This document shows, in pieces, positions 44,125-53,515 of a DNA stretch of 64,000 nt. The stretch comes from an uncultured Lachnospiraceae bacterium (GTDB taxonomy: Bacteria > Bacillota > Clostridia > Lachnospirales > Lachnospiraceae). The stretch lies in NCBI GenBank assembly GCA_902801515.1, contig CADCII010000013.1, forward strand, positions 1 through 64,000, in the 5' to 3' direction. The notes beneath the pieces were generated by a model, which saw only the letters and a program-made list of their open reading frames with translations, was not told the DNA's origin and made no database searches. The translations under genes were made by a program, and so were the position numbers. Positions within the stretch are counted from its first letter, which is position 1, and the number at the start of each line of letters is the position of its first letter.

Positions 44125-44189
44125 ATTGACAATAAATCAGATTGTAAAACGATAAACTTATTCTACTTTTTAACAATCTTATTGTCAAT
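44125..44189. repeat. Imperfect inverted repeat at the rex divergent promoter region
   Basis: Outer arms ATTGACAATAA (44125-44135) and TTATTGTCAAT (44179-44189) match perfectly, and inner arms GATTGT (44140-44145) and ACAATC (44173-44178) add to the dyad. The right part contains TTAACAA (44170-44176), which equals one half of the Rex consensus. The dyad brackets the rex promoter and could bind a regulator such as Rex itself. Confidence 0.6.
44160..44188 (-). promoter_or_regulatory. Predicted promoter for rex-alr
   Basis: On the minus strand a perfect TTGACA (44183-44188), a 17-nt spacer and TAGAAT (44160-44165), about 60 nt upstream of the rex ATG. The spacer contains TTGTTAA, a Rex-like half-site. 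Confidence 0.75.
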
Positions 44190-44215
44190 CTTCCTGAGTC
44201 CGGTACCCTTGATTT

Positions 44216-44244
44216 TTGACCTCTGTTTTCATATGATGTTTAAA
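44216..44244 (+). promoter_or_regulatory. Possible promoter for the ABC-F gene
   Basis: TTGACC (44216-44221), a 17-nt spacer and TTTAAA (44239-44244), about 40 nt upstream of the ABC-F ATG. The -10 box is poor. Confidence 0.4.
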
Positions 44245-44282
44245 GTGCCTGCGGGCAGTTCAGCATTGTAGAAGAGGTCGTT

Positions 44283-46204
44283 ATGATTCTATCCTGTCAC
44301 AACATATGTAAAGCATTCGGAACAGATGAGATTCTGAAGCACGTCTCATTTCACATAGAGGAACATGAGAAAACAGCAGTCGTCGGCATCAACGGGGCCG
44401 GCAAGTCTACACTGCTGCGCATTATCATGGGTGAAGAATCGGCCGATGAAGGTGAAGTGACGATCTCGCGCGGTGCGACCATCGGATATCTGGCCCAGCA
44501 GAATATGCTCTCCGGCAGCCAGTCAAGTTGCCGAAGTGATGCAGGACTTGATCGCGATGGAAGAAAGTCTGCGCACCATGGAACTGGAGATGAATCATAC
44601 TTCGGGAAATGAACTGGATGTTCTGATGGAGCGTTATCACCAGACGCAGACACAGTTCGAGCAGGCAGGCGGCTACGCGTGGAAAAGTGAGATTGCCGGA
44701 GTGCTTCGCGGACTCGGGTTTACGGACGAAGAATTCTCCAAACCTGTAGACAATCTGTCCGGAGGCCAGAAGACCAGGGTCGCCCTCGGCAAGCTCCTGC
44801 TCTCTTCTCCAGACATCATGCTCCTTGACGAGCCGACCAACCACCTGGACCTGAACTCCATCGAATGGCTGGAGAATTATCTTCTGAACTACAGGGGCGC
44901 CGTGATTGTCGTCGCCCATGACAGAGATCGACCAGGGACATGTCATGACATTTCCCGGAGACTACAATGACTATTCCGTTCACAAGAAACAGCTGCGTGA
45001 ATCACAGCTGAAGGCATGGATGAACCAGCAGGCGCAGATCCGCCACCAGGAAGAAGTCATTGCGAAGCTGAAGAGTTTCAACCGCGAGAAGTCCATCAAA
45101 CGCGCCGAGAGCCGCGAGAAGATGCTCGATAAGATGGACCGTCTCGAGAAACCCACCGAGGAGCGCTCCGATATGCACCTGACCCTGACGCCTCGCATCG
45201 AGTCAGGCAAGGATGTACTCTCAGCGGAAAACCTGTCAAAGGCATTTGAATATCCCCTGTTCGACAACCTCAATCTGGAGATACGAAGAGGCGAAAAAAT
45301 CGCACTGATCGGAAACAACGGTACCGGCAAATCCACTCTTCTCAAGATACTGATCGGACTTGCCGACGCGGACGCAGGATCTGTCAGGCTCGGCACCAAA
45401 GTCCATATCGGCTACTACGACCAGGAACACCAGATCCTGCACCCGGACAAGACTCTGTTTGAGGAACTCCAGGACACCTATCCTTCCCTGAACAATACCC
45501 AGATCAGAGATACACTGGCAGCTTTCCTCTTCACCGGAGATGACGTATTCAAACTGGTAGGCGATCTGTCCGGCGGAGAACGCGGACGCCTGTCCCTGGC
45601 AAAACTCATGCTGTCAGAGGCGAATTTCCTGATTTTAGACGAGCCTACAAACCATCTGGACATTGTCTCCAAGGAGATCCTCGAGGACGCGATCTGCAGA
45701 TACGAAGGCACCGTGCTGTGCGTATCTCACGACCGCTGGTTCATCAACCGTACCGCGACCAGGATCCTGGATCTGACAGGGCGCACCCTGATCGAATACA
45801 AGGGCAATTACGACTATTACCTTGAAAAACATGAAGAGCTGACTTCCAGGCTGCTCTCTCCGGGAGCCGCCACCCACTCTTCCGGCGGAGCCATCTCTTC
45901 GACAAATGCCAACCATCTGTCCATGCAGCACGCACCTTCAGAAAACTCTGATTCCGAAGGCAGACAGGACTGGAAAAAGCAGAAAGAAGAACAGGCAAGG
46001 GAGCGCAAACGGACAGCAAAACTTAAGGAAGTTGAGGATAACATTGCCTCACTCGAAGAGCGCGACCGCCAGATCGATGAAGATCTTGCAAAAGAGGAAG
46101 TCTACACCGACCTGGAACAGGTGACCGCCCTGTCTTCCGAGAAGGCTCAGATCGCGCAGCAGCTGGAAGAGCTCTATGATCTGTGGGCGGAACTTGAAGA
46201 ATAA
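44283..46204 (+). pseudogene. ABC-F family ATPase gene with two inactivating lesions
   Basis: Three consecutive frames add up to one ABC-F protein: codons from 44283 (Walker A GINGAGKST), a second frame to about 44930 (LSGGQKTRVALGKLLLSSPD, LLDEPTNHLDLN, VVAHDR) and a third to 46204 (second nucleotide-binding domain with GNNGTGKST, LSGGERGRLSLAKL and DEPTNHLD). The first lesion is one extra A in the run at 44525-44526: removing it restores CAG TCA GTT GCC. The second is a loss of about 35 bases after AHDR at about 44924, where relatives carry YFLDxxVTKVVE before EIDQG. ABC-F proteins act on ribosomes, in translation control or antibiotic protection; this copy cannot make a full product. Confidence 0.85.
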
Positions 46205-46288
46205 CCGGAAATATACTACTATAAGGCGATTTATTTATAAGTCGATTATCAGCGATCTATCAATCAGCAATCGAAAGGATGGACATTC

Positions 46289-47158
46289 ATGCAGGAATAT
46301 ACACCATTTAAATCGGGAAAAGTCAGGGAAGTATACGACATCGGAGACAATCTCATCATGGTAGCGACTGACCGCATCTCCGCGTTCGATCACATACTGA
46401 AAAATAAAATCACCGGAAAAGGCGCGATCCTCACCGGCATGTCAGCCTTCTGGTTCGACTATACAAAAGACCTGATCCCGAATCACATGATCTCCATGGA
46501 TTCTGAAGACATGCCTGAATTCTTCCGCACAGATGAATTCGCCGGCAAGTCCATGAAAGTCAAAAAGCTCAACATGCTTCCGCTTGAGTGCATCGTCAGA
46601 GGCTATATCACAGGAAGCGGCTGGGCATCCTACAAAGAAAGCGGAACCGTCTGCGGAATCCGCCTTCCGGAAGGCCTTCAGGAATCGCAGAAACTTCCTG
46701 TAGCGATCTACACCCCTTCCACCAAAGCAGAGATCGGTGATCATGACGAGAACATCTCCTATGAGAGATCGATCGAAGTACTGGAAAAGGAATTCCCCGG
46801 ACATGGCGAAGAATATGCTTCCGCCCTCAGGGACAAAACACTGGCACTTTACAAAAGATGTGCAGATTACGCTCTCACCCGCGGCATCATCATTGCGGAC
46901 ACCAAGTTTGAATTCGGCCTTGATGAAGACGGACAGATTGTCCTTGCGGATGAGATGCTGACGCCGGATTCGTCCCGCTTCTGGCCTGTCGAAGGTTATG
47001 AAGTCGGACACTCACAGCCGTCTTACGACAAACAGTTTGTCCGTGACTGGCTCAAGGCAAACCCGGACAGCGACTACCTGCTGCCGGACGATGTAATCGA
47101 CAGGACGATTGAGAAATACAGGGAGGCGTATACGCTCCTGACCGGGAAAACGATCTGA
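46289..47158 (+). CDS. purC: SAICAR synthetase (phosphoribosylaminoimidazole-succinocarboxamide synthase)
   Basis: ATP-dependent ligation of aspartate to CAIR in purine synthesis. The 289-residue protein begins with the nucleotide-binding SGKVREVYDIGDNLIMVATDR, followed by ISAFDH, LPLECIVRGYITGSGWASYKE, and the C-terminal DTKFEFGLDEDG and DEMLTPDSSRFWP, both typical. AAAGGATG lies before the ATG. No other purine gene is adjacent. It converges with the metallophosphoesterase gene with only one base between the two stop codons and no visible terminator. Confidence 0.96.
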   Translation: MQEYTPFKSGKVREVYDIGDNLIMVATDRISAFDHILKNKITGKGAILTGMSAFWFDYTKDLIPNHMISMDSEDMPEFFRTDEFAGKSMKVKKLNMLPLECIVRGYITGSGWASYKESGTVCGIRLPEGLQESQKLPVAIYTPSTKAEIGDHDENISYERSIEVLEKEFPGHGEEYASALRDKTLALYKRCADYALTRGIIIADTKFEFGLDEDGQIVLADEMLTPDSSRFWPVEGYEVGHSQPSYDKQFVRDWLKANPDSDYLLPDDVIDRTIEKYREAYTLLTGKTI

Positions 47159-47159
47159 C

Positions 47160-47750
47160 TCACATTTCGATCAGATACTTCTCATATGCATTGATGACCG
47201 TAGTTTCTCCGTGCTCCTGAATGCGCTTGATACCGTATCCGTAGTTCATGTGCACATGACCATGCACCATGTACTTCGGATGATAACGGTCGATCAGTGA
47301 CTCAAACACTTCAAATCCTCTGTGCGGCAGATCATCCTGGTCTCCCATCCCCCTGGCGGGCGCGTGGGTGAGCAGGATATCAATGCCGTGCTTCCGCCAC
47401 GCACTGAAGGCAAGCTTCTTTGCCCTCTTACGCATCTGCTTTTCAGTATACTGATACGGACCCTGGTTATATTCCATGGACCCGCCCAGTCCCATGATCT
47501 TTATCCCTTCAAACTCATAGATCCTGTCATCTATACAGATGCAGCCGTCCGGAGCTTTCTGGTCATACACGCCGTCATGATTGCCATGCACATAGAGCAG
47601 CGGACAGTTGGCGAAGGTTACGAGAAATGACAGATACTGCGGCGGCAGGTCTCCGGCGGAGAGAATCAGGTCTATATCCCGCAGTTTCTCCCCGTCATAA
47701 TAATCCCAGAGAGCCTTGCTCGGCTCATCCGCAACCAGCAGTATCTTCAT
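47160..47750 (-). CDS. Calcineurin-like metallophosphoesterase
   Basis: Predicted dinuclear-metal phosphoesterase of 196 residues; substrate unknown. Visible metal-site motifs are AGDLPP (about 31-36), HGNHDG (about 55), a histidine in LLTHAPARG and the C-terminal VHGHVHMN. The first motif, usually D-x-H, reads VADEPSK, with the Asp kept and the His replaced by Pro. A ribosome-binding site AGGAG sits nine bases before the ATG. It follows the ParB-like/BMP gene by 23 nt and shares its operon with icd, but no functional link is evident. Confidence 0.85.
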   Translation of the reverse strand: MKILLVADEPSKALWDYYDGEKLRDIDLILSAGDLPPQYLSFLVTFANCPLLYVHGNHDGVYDQKAPDGCICIDDRIYEFEGIKIMGLGGSMEYNQGPYQYTEKQMRKRAKKLAFSAWRKHGIDILLTHAPARGMGDQDDLPHRGFEVFESLIDRYHPKYMVHGHVHMNYGYGIKRIQEHGETTVINAYEKYLIEM

Positions 47751-47773
47751 CTCCTGTATCTCCTGTATAATCC

Positions 47774-49714
47774 TCAGCCAATCGTTGTCGCAGCCGGCGT
47801 TATCTTGGACTGAAGCTCGATCCTCTCTTTTGCGGCATCGGTCAGTTCCTGCCAGTCGGGAATGGATCCGATCACGCCGTCCACCAGATAATCCATCGTA
47901 ATGATCTCTTCAGGCGACAGTCCCTTATCCTTCTCTCCGACGATGGTCTGATCCTGTCTGCGGAACTCTCCCCAGAACGGATTGAAGTAATCTTCATACA
48001 TCTGTCCCCTGATGATATTTGTCAGGATCTCAATCCCGTGAGGAAGTTCATCCGACATGATCAGGTCTATGATTCCTCCGGAGATTCCCCACCAGTAATT
48101 GATGGCAGGCTTCTCTTTCGCTTCTTTCACGGAATCCCAGTTTCCCTGCAGGAAGTCCCGTATGATCCGTTCATAGAATTTGCCCCAGTTCCACATAGGA
48201 GTGGCCAGACGTTTCATATGACCGTTCTCATAGGTATACAGGCCGTACGCCCTGTCCTCGGATGCAGGAGTGATCATGTCATTGTCTGAGATGACTGTGA
48301 TGTTTTCTCTCCTGAGCATAGAGTGAAATGACTCCGCGTCTGTCTGCATCACCCAGTGCAGATATACCTGGGCTCTGGGATTGGTCATCCTCGCTCCCAG
48401 CGTGAACGCGTTAATATCCGCGATCGCACCGTAATTGGGAAGCGGCGCCTGGTAGGCAATCTTGTCGTTGGGTGTCATGGCGCCTGCGATCATACCGCAC
48501 AGGAACTTGGCCTCATACAGACGCCCGTAATAGGTCCTCAGAGTCTTGTAAGGCTGCCCGAGGGAACAGTTCAGTATCTTGACCTCCGGATGCTCTATGG
48601 ACGCCTTCAGGCTCGCTGCAAGGAATCTGGAGTTCGGAGTAAAGATAATATGATTTCCGGCCGCGATCGCTTCCTCCAGCAGCTCTGAGATATCTGTCTC
48701 TGAATCCTTAAGCACCAGTGCCTCTGTGCGGATCCTGTCTCCGAACACCTGCTCAAGATCCATTCTCCCGAGTTCATGCATATAGGTCCATCCCGAGACA
48801 GCCGCCGGCTTGTCATGGATAAACGCAACTTTCAGCTGCTTCACCTTATTCAGGTTGAAGAATCTGGTGAAGATCCTCTCGACCGGTTCGTCAGACGGCT
48901 TGAACACCATCGTCACGTTCGCTTTATTTTCCTCAGACAGAAGCGGCAGATTGTCCCAGATCTTATCCACGTCAGCGCGGATCTCCTCCATGGACTTACT
49001 CTTCACTTCATCGTAAGGATAGAGCGACAGATAGAACAGCAGGCCGTCAGCCGCCGTTATCCCCAGAGACTCTCCTTTTTTACTTTCGAAGATCTCGGCA
49101 AACTGCGTGTACAGCGATTTGAAATCAATCTTCTCATCATCTGTCCACTTCTCGCCGCTCTTCTTGCCGACAGCTTCCTGAAGTTTCGGAAATGAACCTT
49201 CTTCTGTGAAATCAAGATAGTTGATCTGTGATTCCCTGTAGAAGTCCATGAACTCATAATAGATCTTATTGTCCCTGGAATCGGTCTCATAAGGGATCAG
49301 CCTGGTGACGGATCCCTCTATGGAATCGGCATTGAAATACTTCAGGACACTGACCCTTTTATTTCCCTCTAGTACATAGAACCTGTTCATGTACTCATAT
49401 GCAACGATCGGATCACCCACGCCCTGGTCGAGATGATATTTGACAACGCTGTCCCATTTCATCGCGAACTCACTGTGCTCCGGCATCAGCGGCATGAAAT
49501 TGGACGCGAAGGACTGCTTGCGTCCCGCAGTCTTCGTTCCTACGATCCGGTCAAGAGGGATGCTGACCAGACCGAGGGCCTCCTCGGTACGCACATCCTG
49601 ATTATCGACCATGTCATCAAGAGCCGGAAGATACGGATACTCTCCTGCCGCAACTGCCTTTCTGTATGCTGTCTTCGCAAGACGGCTGGCCTTAATATAA
49701 TCCTCAGATGCCAT
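47774..49714 (-). CDS. ParB/sulfiredoxin-like domain fused to a BMP-family ligand-binding domain
   Basis: 646 residues without a signal peptide or lipobox. Residues about 48-143 resemble the ParB/sulfiredoxin fold: [20 protein letters not shown], with GNKR (117-120) where ParB-type proteins have a G-x-R-R or GHHR loop. A helical linker follows (about 150-290). From about 293 the protein is a BMP (PnrA/Med-like) periplasmic-binding-protein fold: [33 protein letters not shown] and YHW-type contacts further on. In the BMP family such domains bind nucleosides. Being cytoplasmic, it may be a sensor or regulator, not a transporter part. The ATG lies inside the end of icd (11-nt overlap). Confidence 0.75.
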   Translation of the reverse strand: MASEDYIKASRLAKTAYRKAVAAGEYPYLPALDDMVDNQDVRTEEALGLVSIPLDRIVGTKTAGRKQSFASNFMPLMPEHSEFAMKWDSVVKYHLDQGVGDPIVAYEYMNRFYVLEGNKRVSVLKYFNADSIEGSVTRLIPYETDSRDNKIYYEFMDFYRESQINYLDFTEEGSFPKLQEAVGKKSGEKWTDDEKIDFKSLYTQFAEIFESKKGESLGITAADGLLFYLSLYPYDEVKSKSMEEIRADVDKIWDNLPLLSEENKANVTMVFKPSDEPVERIFTRFFNLNKVKQLKVAFIHDKPAAVSGWTYMHELGRMDLEQVFGDRIRTEALVLKDSETDISELLEEAIAAGNHIIFTPNSRFLAASLKASIEHPEVKILNCSLGQPYKTLRTYYGRLYEAKFLCGMIAGAMTPNDKIAYQAPLPNYGAIADINAFTLGARMTNPRAQVYLHWVMQTDAESFHSMLRRENITVISDNDMITPASEDRAYGLYTYENGHMKRLATPMWNWGKFYERIIRDFLQGNWDSVKEAKEKPAINYWWGISGGIIDLIMSDELPHGIEILTNIIRGQMYEDYFNPFWGEFRRQDQTIVGEKDKGLSPEEIITMDYLVDGVIGSIPDWQELTDAAKERIELQSKITPAATTIG

Positions 49715-50921
49715 TCATTTCCTCCTCAAGTCTTTCCTTAACTGCCAGAATAAAACCTTCGCTGTCAAGTTTTGTCACTTCCTTCGCAGAAGTGATCAGG
49801 GCAAGGTCTCCCGTCATAAAGCCTTCTTCGATGGTACGGATCACCGCCCTGTCAAGCGCATCCGCGAAAGAAACCAGTTCATCAATCCCGTCAAGCTGCC
49901 CGCGTTTTCTCAGCGCACCAGTCCATGCATAGATCGTCGCCACCGAGTTGGTGGATGTAGTCTCGCCGTTCAGATGCTTATAATAATGCTTCTGAACCGT
50001 TCCGTGCGCAGCCTCATACTCATACTTGCCGTCCGGATTGACCAGGACACTGGTCATCATCGCAAGAGAACCGAAAGCGGATGACAGCATGTCACTCATA
50101 ACATCACCGTCGTAATTCTTGCAGGCCCAGACAAAGCCGCCCTCACTCTTCATGACCCTGGCAACCACGTCATCGATCAGAGTATAGAAATACACGATAC
50201 CAGCCTCTTTGAATTTATTTTCATATTCAGCATGGTAGACCTGATCAAAGATCTCACGGAAACGCGCGTCATACTTCTTGGAGATGGTATCCTTGGTGGC
50301 AAACCACAGATCATGCTTCGCATCCAGCGCATACTCAAAACAGCTGTGCGCAAAACTGTTGATAGAACTGTCAAGATTGTGCCACCCCTGGATAATGCCG
50401 GGACCGTCAAACTCATGGATCAGTTCCCTGGTCTGAGTACCGTCATCAGCCGTATAGACCAGCTCGGCAGTCCCCTTCCCCGGGATCACAAGCTCAGAAT
50501 TCTTATATACATCGCCATACGCATGCCTTGCGATCGTGATCGGCTTCTTCCAGGAACGTACAGCCGGCTCAATCCCCTTCACAATGATCGGGCAGCGGAA
50601 CACCGTTCCGTCCATGATCGCGCGGATCGTCCCGTTCGGACTCTTCCACATCTTCTTAAGGCCATATTCCTTCACACGGTCCGCATTCGGAGTAATGGTC
50701 GCACATTTGACAGCAACACCATACTTCAGAGCCGCATTCGCCGCATCAATCGTAATCTGGTCGTCCGTCTCATCACGCTTCATGAGTCCCAGATCATAAT
50801 ACTCAGTCTTCAGGTCTATATAAGGCAGGAGCAGATGATCCTTAATCATCTTCCACAGAATGCGGGTCATCTCATCTCCGTCCATCTCAACAAGCGGAGT
50901 AATCATCCTGATCTTTTCCAT
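49704..50921 (-). CDS. icd: NADP-dependent isocitrate dehydrogenase (type II, eukaryote-like)
   Basis: Oxidative decarboxylation of isocitrate to 2-oxoglutarate, supplying glutamate precursor and NADPH. The 405 residues match the homodimeric eukaryote-like class: [13 protein letters not shown] near the start, [40 protein letters not shown] and [23 protein letters not shown] with the metal aspartates. AGGAGG precedes the ATG. The gene overlaps the following ParB-like/BMP gene by 11 nt, so the two are coupled. No other citric-acid-cycle genes are near. Confidence 0.95.
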   Translation of the reverse strand: MEKIRMITPLVEMDGDEMTRILWKMIKDHLLLPYIDLKTEYYDLGLMKRDETDDQITIDAANAALKYGVAVKCATITPNADRVKEYGLKKMWKSPNGTIRAIMDGTVFRCPIIVKGIEPAVRSWKKPITIARHAYGDVYKNSELVIPGKGTAELVYTADDGTQTRELIHEFDGPGIIQGWHNLDSSINSFAHSCFEYALDAKHDLWFATKDTISKKYDARFREIFDQVYHAEYENKFKEAGIVYFYTLIDDVVARVMKSEGGFVWACKNYDGDVMSDMLSSAFGSLAMMTSVLVNPDGKYEYEAAHGTVQKHYYKHLNGETTSTNSVATIYAWTGALRKRGQLDGIDELVSFADALDRAVIRTIEEGFMTGDLALITSAKEVTKLDSEGFILAVKERLEEEMNGI

Positions 50922-51009
50922 AATAGCGTAACCTCCTCTGTTATCTCATATAATCCATAACGCTGAGATAGTACCACAAAAAGAAAGCGGTGTCATTAGT
51001 TGAACAAAT

Positions 51010-51065
51010 GAACAAGTGCCTGTCACTCGTGCAAAAGTATTTGCACGAGTGACAGGCACTTGTTC
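51010..51065. repeat. Palindromic repeat pair, copy 3 (inverted pair)
   Basis: Two units face each other as perfect 26-nt arms (51010-51035 and 51040-51065) around a 4-nt AGTA loop; each arm carries the GTGACAGGCACTTGTTC core. It lies in the 159-nt gap between pgsA and icd. No T-run follows, so it is not a classic terminator. Confidence 0.9.
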
Positions 51066-51080
51066 AACTTGTTCACTCTC

Positions 51081-51836
51081 TCAGTGTACGTCTTTCAGCA
51101 CCTGGCGGTTCTGCAGCAGATACGTCACCAGTGAAATGACTGTGAGTGCAAGTGCGATCCATTTCAGGATCTGTGCAGCCATGTTGAACACGCCGCCGAA
51201 GTTCCCGATCATCAGGATGACCATGAGCATCTGGGATACGGTCTTGAACTTGCCCCAGTAGTTTGCCGCGATTACTACGCCCTTCTCGACCGCGATCAGG
51301 CGGAATCCGGAGATGATAAACTCACGGGCGATGATGATGATCACGATCCAGCTCTCAAGCCTTCCGAGATCGACCAGGCAGATCATAGCGGAGCAGACAA
51401 GCAGTTTGTCCGCAAGCGGGTCCATGAACTTTCCGAATGTCGTGATGTAATTGTATTTGCGGGCGATGTGTCCGTCAAAAGCATCTGTCAGGCTTGCCAC
51501 GATAAAGATGATCATGGCAAGGATATTTCCTGCCGGCTTCTTCATCCACAGAAGCAGTACGACAAACAGCGGGATCATGCAGATCCTGGCGATTGTCAAC
51601 TGGTTGGGAAGATTCGGTCCCGGAACCCATTTTTCGCCTGAAGCTTTCTTTCCATCGGCGGAAGCCTTCTTCACTTTTTTAGCTTTCTTTTCAGCATTAT
51701 CTGCGGCCTTTTCACCCGCATCAGCTGTATCCGCGGCAGCCTTCTGCGCAGTTTCCTGCGCGGCTTCATTCACCGCGTCATCATCAAAGATCCCTTCACG
51801 ATCAATGTCCATTCTGTCCTTCTCCATATCAGACAT
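51081..51836 (-). CDS. pgsA: CDP-diacylglycerol-glycerol-3-phosphate 3-phosphatidyltransferase
   Basis: Makes phosphatidylglycerol phosphate, the first committed step to phosphatidylglycerol. The 251-residue protein has about 77 extra N-terminal residues rich in Ala, Lys, Glu and Asp, then LPNQLTIARICMIPL and the CDP-alcohol phosphotransferase motif DAFDGHIARK...GKFMDPLADK, and about four membrane segments. A later Met could be the true start, but none precedes the conserved core closely and AGGTT-like signals are seen only before 51836. It follows rimO by 21 nt, as in many Clostridia. Confidence 0.93.
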   Translation of the reverse strand: MSDMEKDRMDIDREGIFDDDAVNEAAQETAQKAAADTADAGEKAADNAEKKAKKVKKASADGKKASGEKWVPGPNLPNQLTIARICMIPLFVVLLLWMKKPAGNILAMIIFIVASLTDAFDGHIARKYNYITTFGKFMDPLADKLLVCSAMICLVDLGRLESWIVIIIIAREFIISGFRLIAVEKGVVIAANYWGKFKTVSQMLMVILMIGNFGGVFNMAAQILKWIALALTVISLVTYLLQNRQVLKDVH

Positions 51837-51857
51837 AACCTTCTCCTTCTGAAATTC

Positions 51858-53156
51858 TTACAGTCTGTTCACCAGTTCGCCAATCAGATCATACTCTGAT
51901 GACCCGGTGATCTTCACATGTACAAAATCTCCGGTTTCAAGATTCTCTTCACTGCTTACGAAAATGAATCCGTCTACGTCCGGAGCATCGCCGTACCCGC
52001 GTCCGATATATACATTTTCATTGGGTACGTAACCCTCTATCAGAACGTCCGTCTCGCAGCCCTTCAGTTTTTCATTCAGATCTGCTGAAATCTCCTGCTG
52101 AAGTTCCATAAGTTCATCCCTGCGGCAGAGTTTGGTCTCTTCATCGATCTGTCCGTCCATACGCGCTGCCGGCGTGCCTTCCTCCTGAGAGTAGGTGAAA
52201 ACGCCGAGCCGGTCAAACTCCATCTCATTGATGAAACGGCACAGATCCTCAAACTGTTCTCCGGTCTCACCCGGGAATCCGCAGATCAGAGTCGTCCGCA
52301 GGATGATATCCGGGATCTCCCTGCGCAGTTTCTCTATGATCCTTCGAAGATCCGCCTCACTGGTCCTTCGCCCCATCCGCCTGAGGATCTCGTCATTACT
52401 GTGCTGGATCGGAAGATCCAGGTAATGGACGAACTTCTTCTCAGTCTTCATGCACTCGATCAGTTCGTCATAGATCTCTTCGATCAGGGCAAGTTCACGG
52501 ATCAGTTCGTGGAGGCACTTCCTGCCGTAGATATCCGTTCCGTAAAGCGTAGTCTCCTGGGCAACAAGGATCAGCTCCTTCACGCCGTCTTCGGCAAGCC
52601 GCTTCGCTTCATTGACAAGTTCTTCCTTCGGGACGGACCTGAACGGCCCTCTCATTGAAGGTATCGCACAGTACGTGCAGTGCTTGTCGCACCCTTCCGC
52701 AATCTTCAGATATGCGAAATGACCTCCTGTTGTCAGGATTCTCTTTCCTTCCGGAAGCGCGATCTTCTTCAGATCGTCAAGCCGTTCACTGCGCTCGCCT
52801 CTCAGAGCACTGTCCACCACTTCGGCGATGGAATCATACGCAGTAGTCCCGACGACAGCGTCCACTTCGGGAAGCTGATCACGGATCTCATCCGCATAGC
52901 GCTGCGCCATGCAGCCGGTCGCGATCAGAGCTTTGCACCTGCCGTTCTTCTTCCAGGAAGCCATCTGGAGGATCGTATCGATCGACTCCTGTTTAGCGTC
53001 GGAAATGAAACTGCATGTGTTTACTATGATAACGTCAGCCTCGGATTCATCATCCGTGACCTGGTATCCGGACAGCCCAAGCAGGCCCAGCATCTTCTCG
53101 GCGTCTACACGGTTCTTGTCACAGCCCAGTGATACAAATAATATCTTTGCTGTCAC
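51858..53156 (-). CDS. rimO: Ribosomal protein S12 methylthiotransferase RimO
   Basis: Radical SAM enzyme that methylthiolates the conserved aspartate of ribosomal protein S12. The 432 residues have the N-terminal cluster domain (SLGCDKNRVDAEKMLGLL, VNTCSFISDAKQES and IATGCMAQRY), the radical SAM motif CDKHCTYCAIPSMRG and a C-terminal TRAM domain. It differs from MiaB by the VDAE motif near the start. Its ATG overlaps the rpoZ stop by 4 nt. Confidence 0.96.
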   Translation of the reverse strand: MTAKILFVSLGCDKNRVDAEKMLGLLGLSGYQVTDDESEADVIIVNTCSFISDAKQESIDTILQMASWKKNGRCKALIATGCMAQRYADEIRDQLPEVDAVVGTTAYDSIAEVVDSALRGERSERLDDLKKIALPEGKRILTTGGHFAYLKIAEGCDKHCTYCAIPSMRGPFRSVPKEELVNEAKRLAEDGVKELILVAQETTLYGTDIYGRKCLHELIRELALIEEIYDELIECMKTEKKFVHYLDLPIQHSNDEILRRMGRRTSEADLRRIIEKLRREIPDIILRTTLICGFPGETGEQFEDLCRFINEMEFDRLGVFTYSQEEGTPAARMDGQIDEETKLCRRDELMELQQEISADLNEKLKGCETDVLIEGYVPNENVYIGRGYGDAPDVDGFIFVSSEENLETGDFVHVKITGSSEYDLIGELVNRL

Positions 53157-53509
53157 TGATCCTCCCCGGCAGCCTCAGCGCGCTCTTCAATGATCGCCCT
53201 GGCTTCTTCCTCAGTCGGAATATTCTCCTCGACATAACGGTTCGCCATGTCGGAGATATCCTGCCCATCGAATATTTCCTGATCCTCAGCAAGGATCCTG
53301 ATCTTGCCCTGCTCCAGCTCCTTGACAGCTGCAGAAAGGGGTTTCTCATTATCAAGGCTGTCATCCATCGGGACATCGCCGCCGATGATCTGTCTTGCCC
53401 TCTTGGCTGTAGCCATAACGATGGAATAACGGGAATTGATTACAGGAGTATCATCCTCGGAATCCTGGTTGATCAGTTTCATAAGTTCTGTGTAAGATGG
53501 ATGCAGCAT
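53153..53509 (-). CDS. rpoZ: RNA polymerase omega subunit
   Basis: Small accessory subunit that stabilises the beta-prime subunit of RNA polymerase. The 118 residues show the family core in MLHPSYTELM, NSRYSIVMATAKRARQI and KPLSAAVKELEQGKI, followed by an acidic C-terminal tail of about 45 residues. It lies between gmk and rimO with 6 nt and a 4-nt overlap, the standard clostridial order. Confidence 0.93.
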   Translation of the reverse strand: MLHPSYTELMKLINQDSEDDTPVINSRYSIVMATAKRARQIIGGDVPMDDSLDNEKPLSAAVKELEQGKIRILAEDQEIFDGQDISDMANRYVEENIPTEEEARAIIEERAEAAGEDQ

Positions 53510-53515
53510 AGATAT

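Noticed and set aside
51010-51065. Strong terminator for pgsA
   Set aside because: The stem is very long and perfect but has no T-run on either strand and recurs elsewhere as a repeat.
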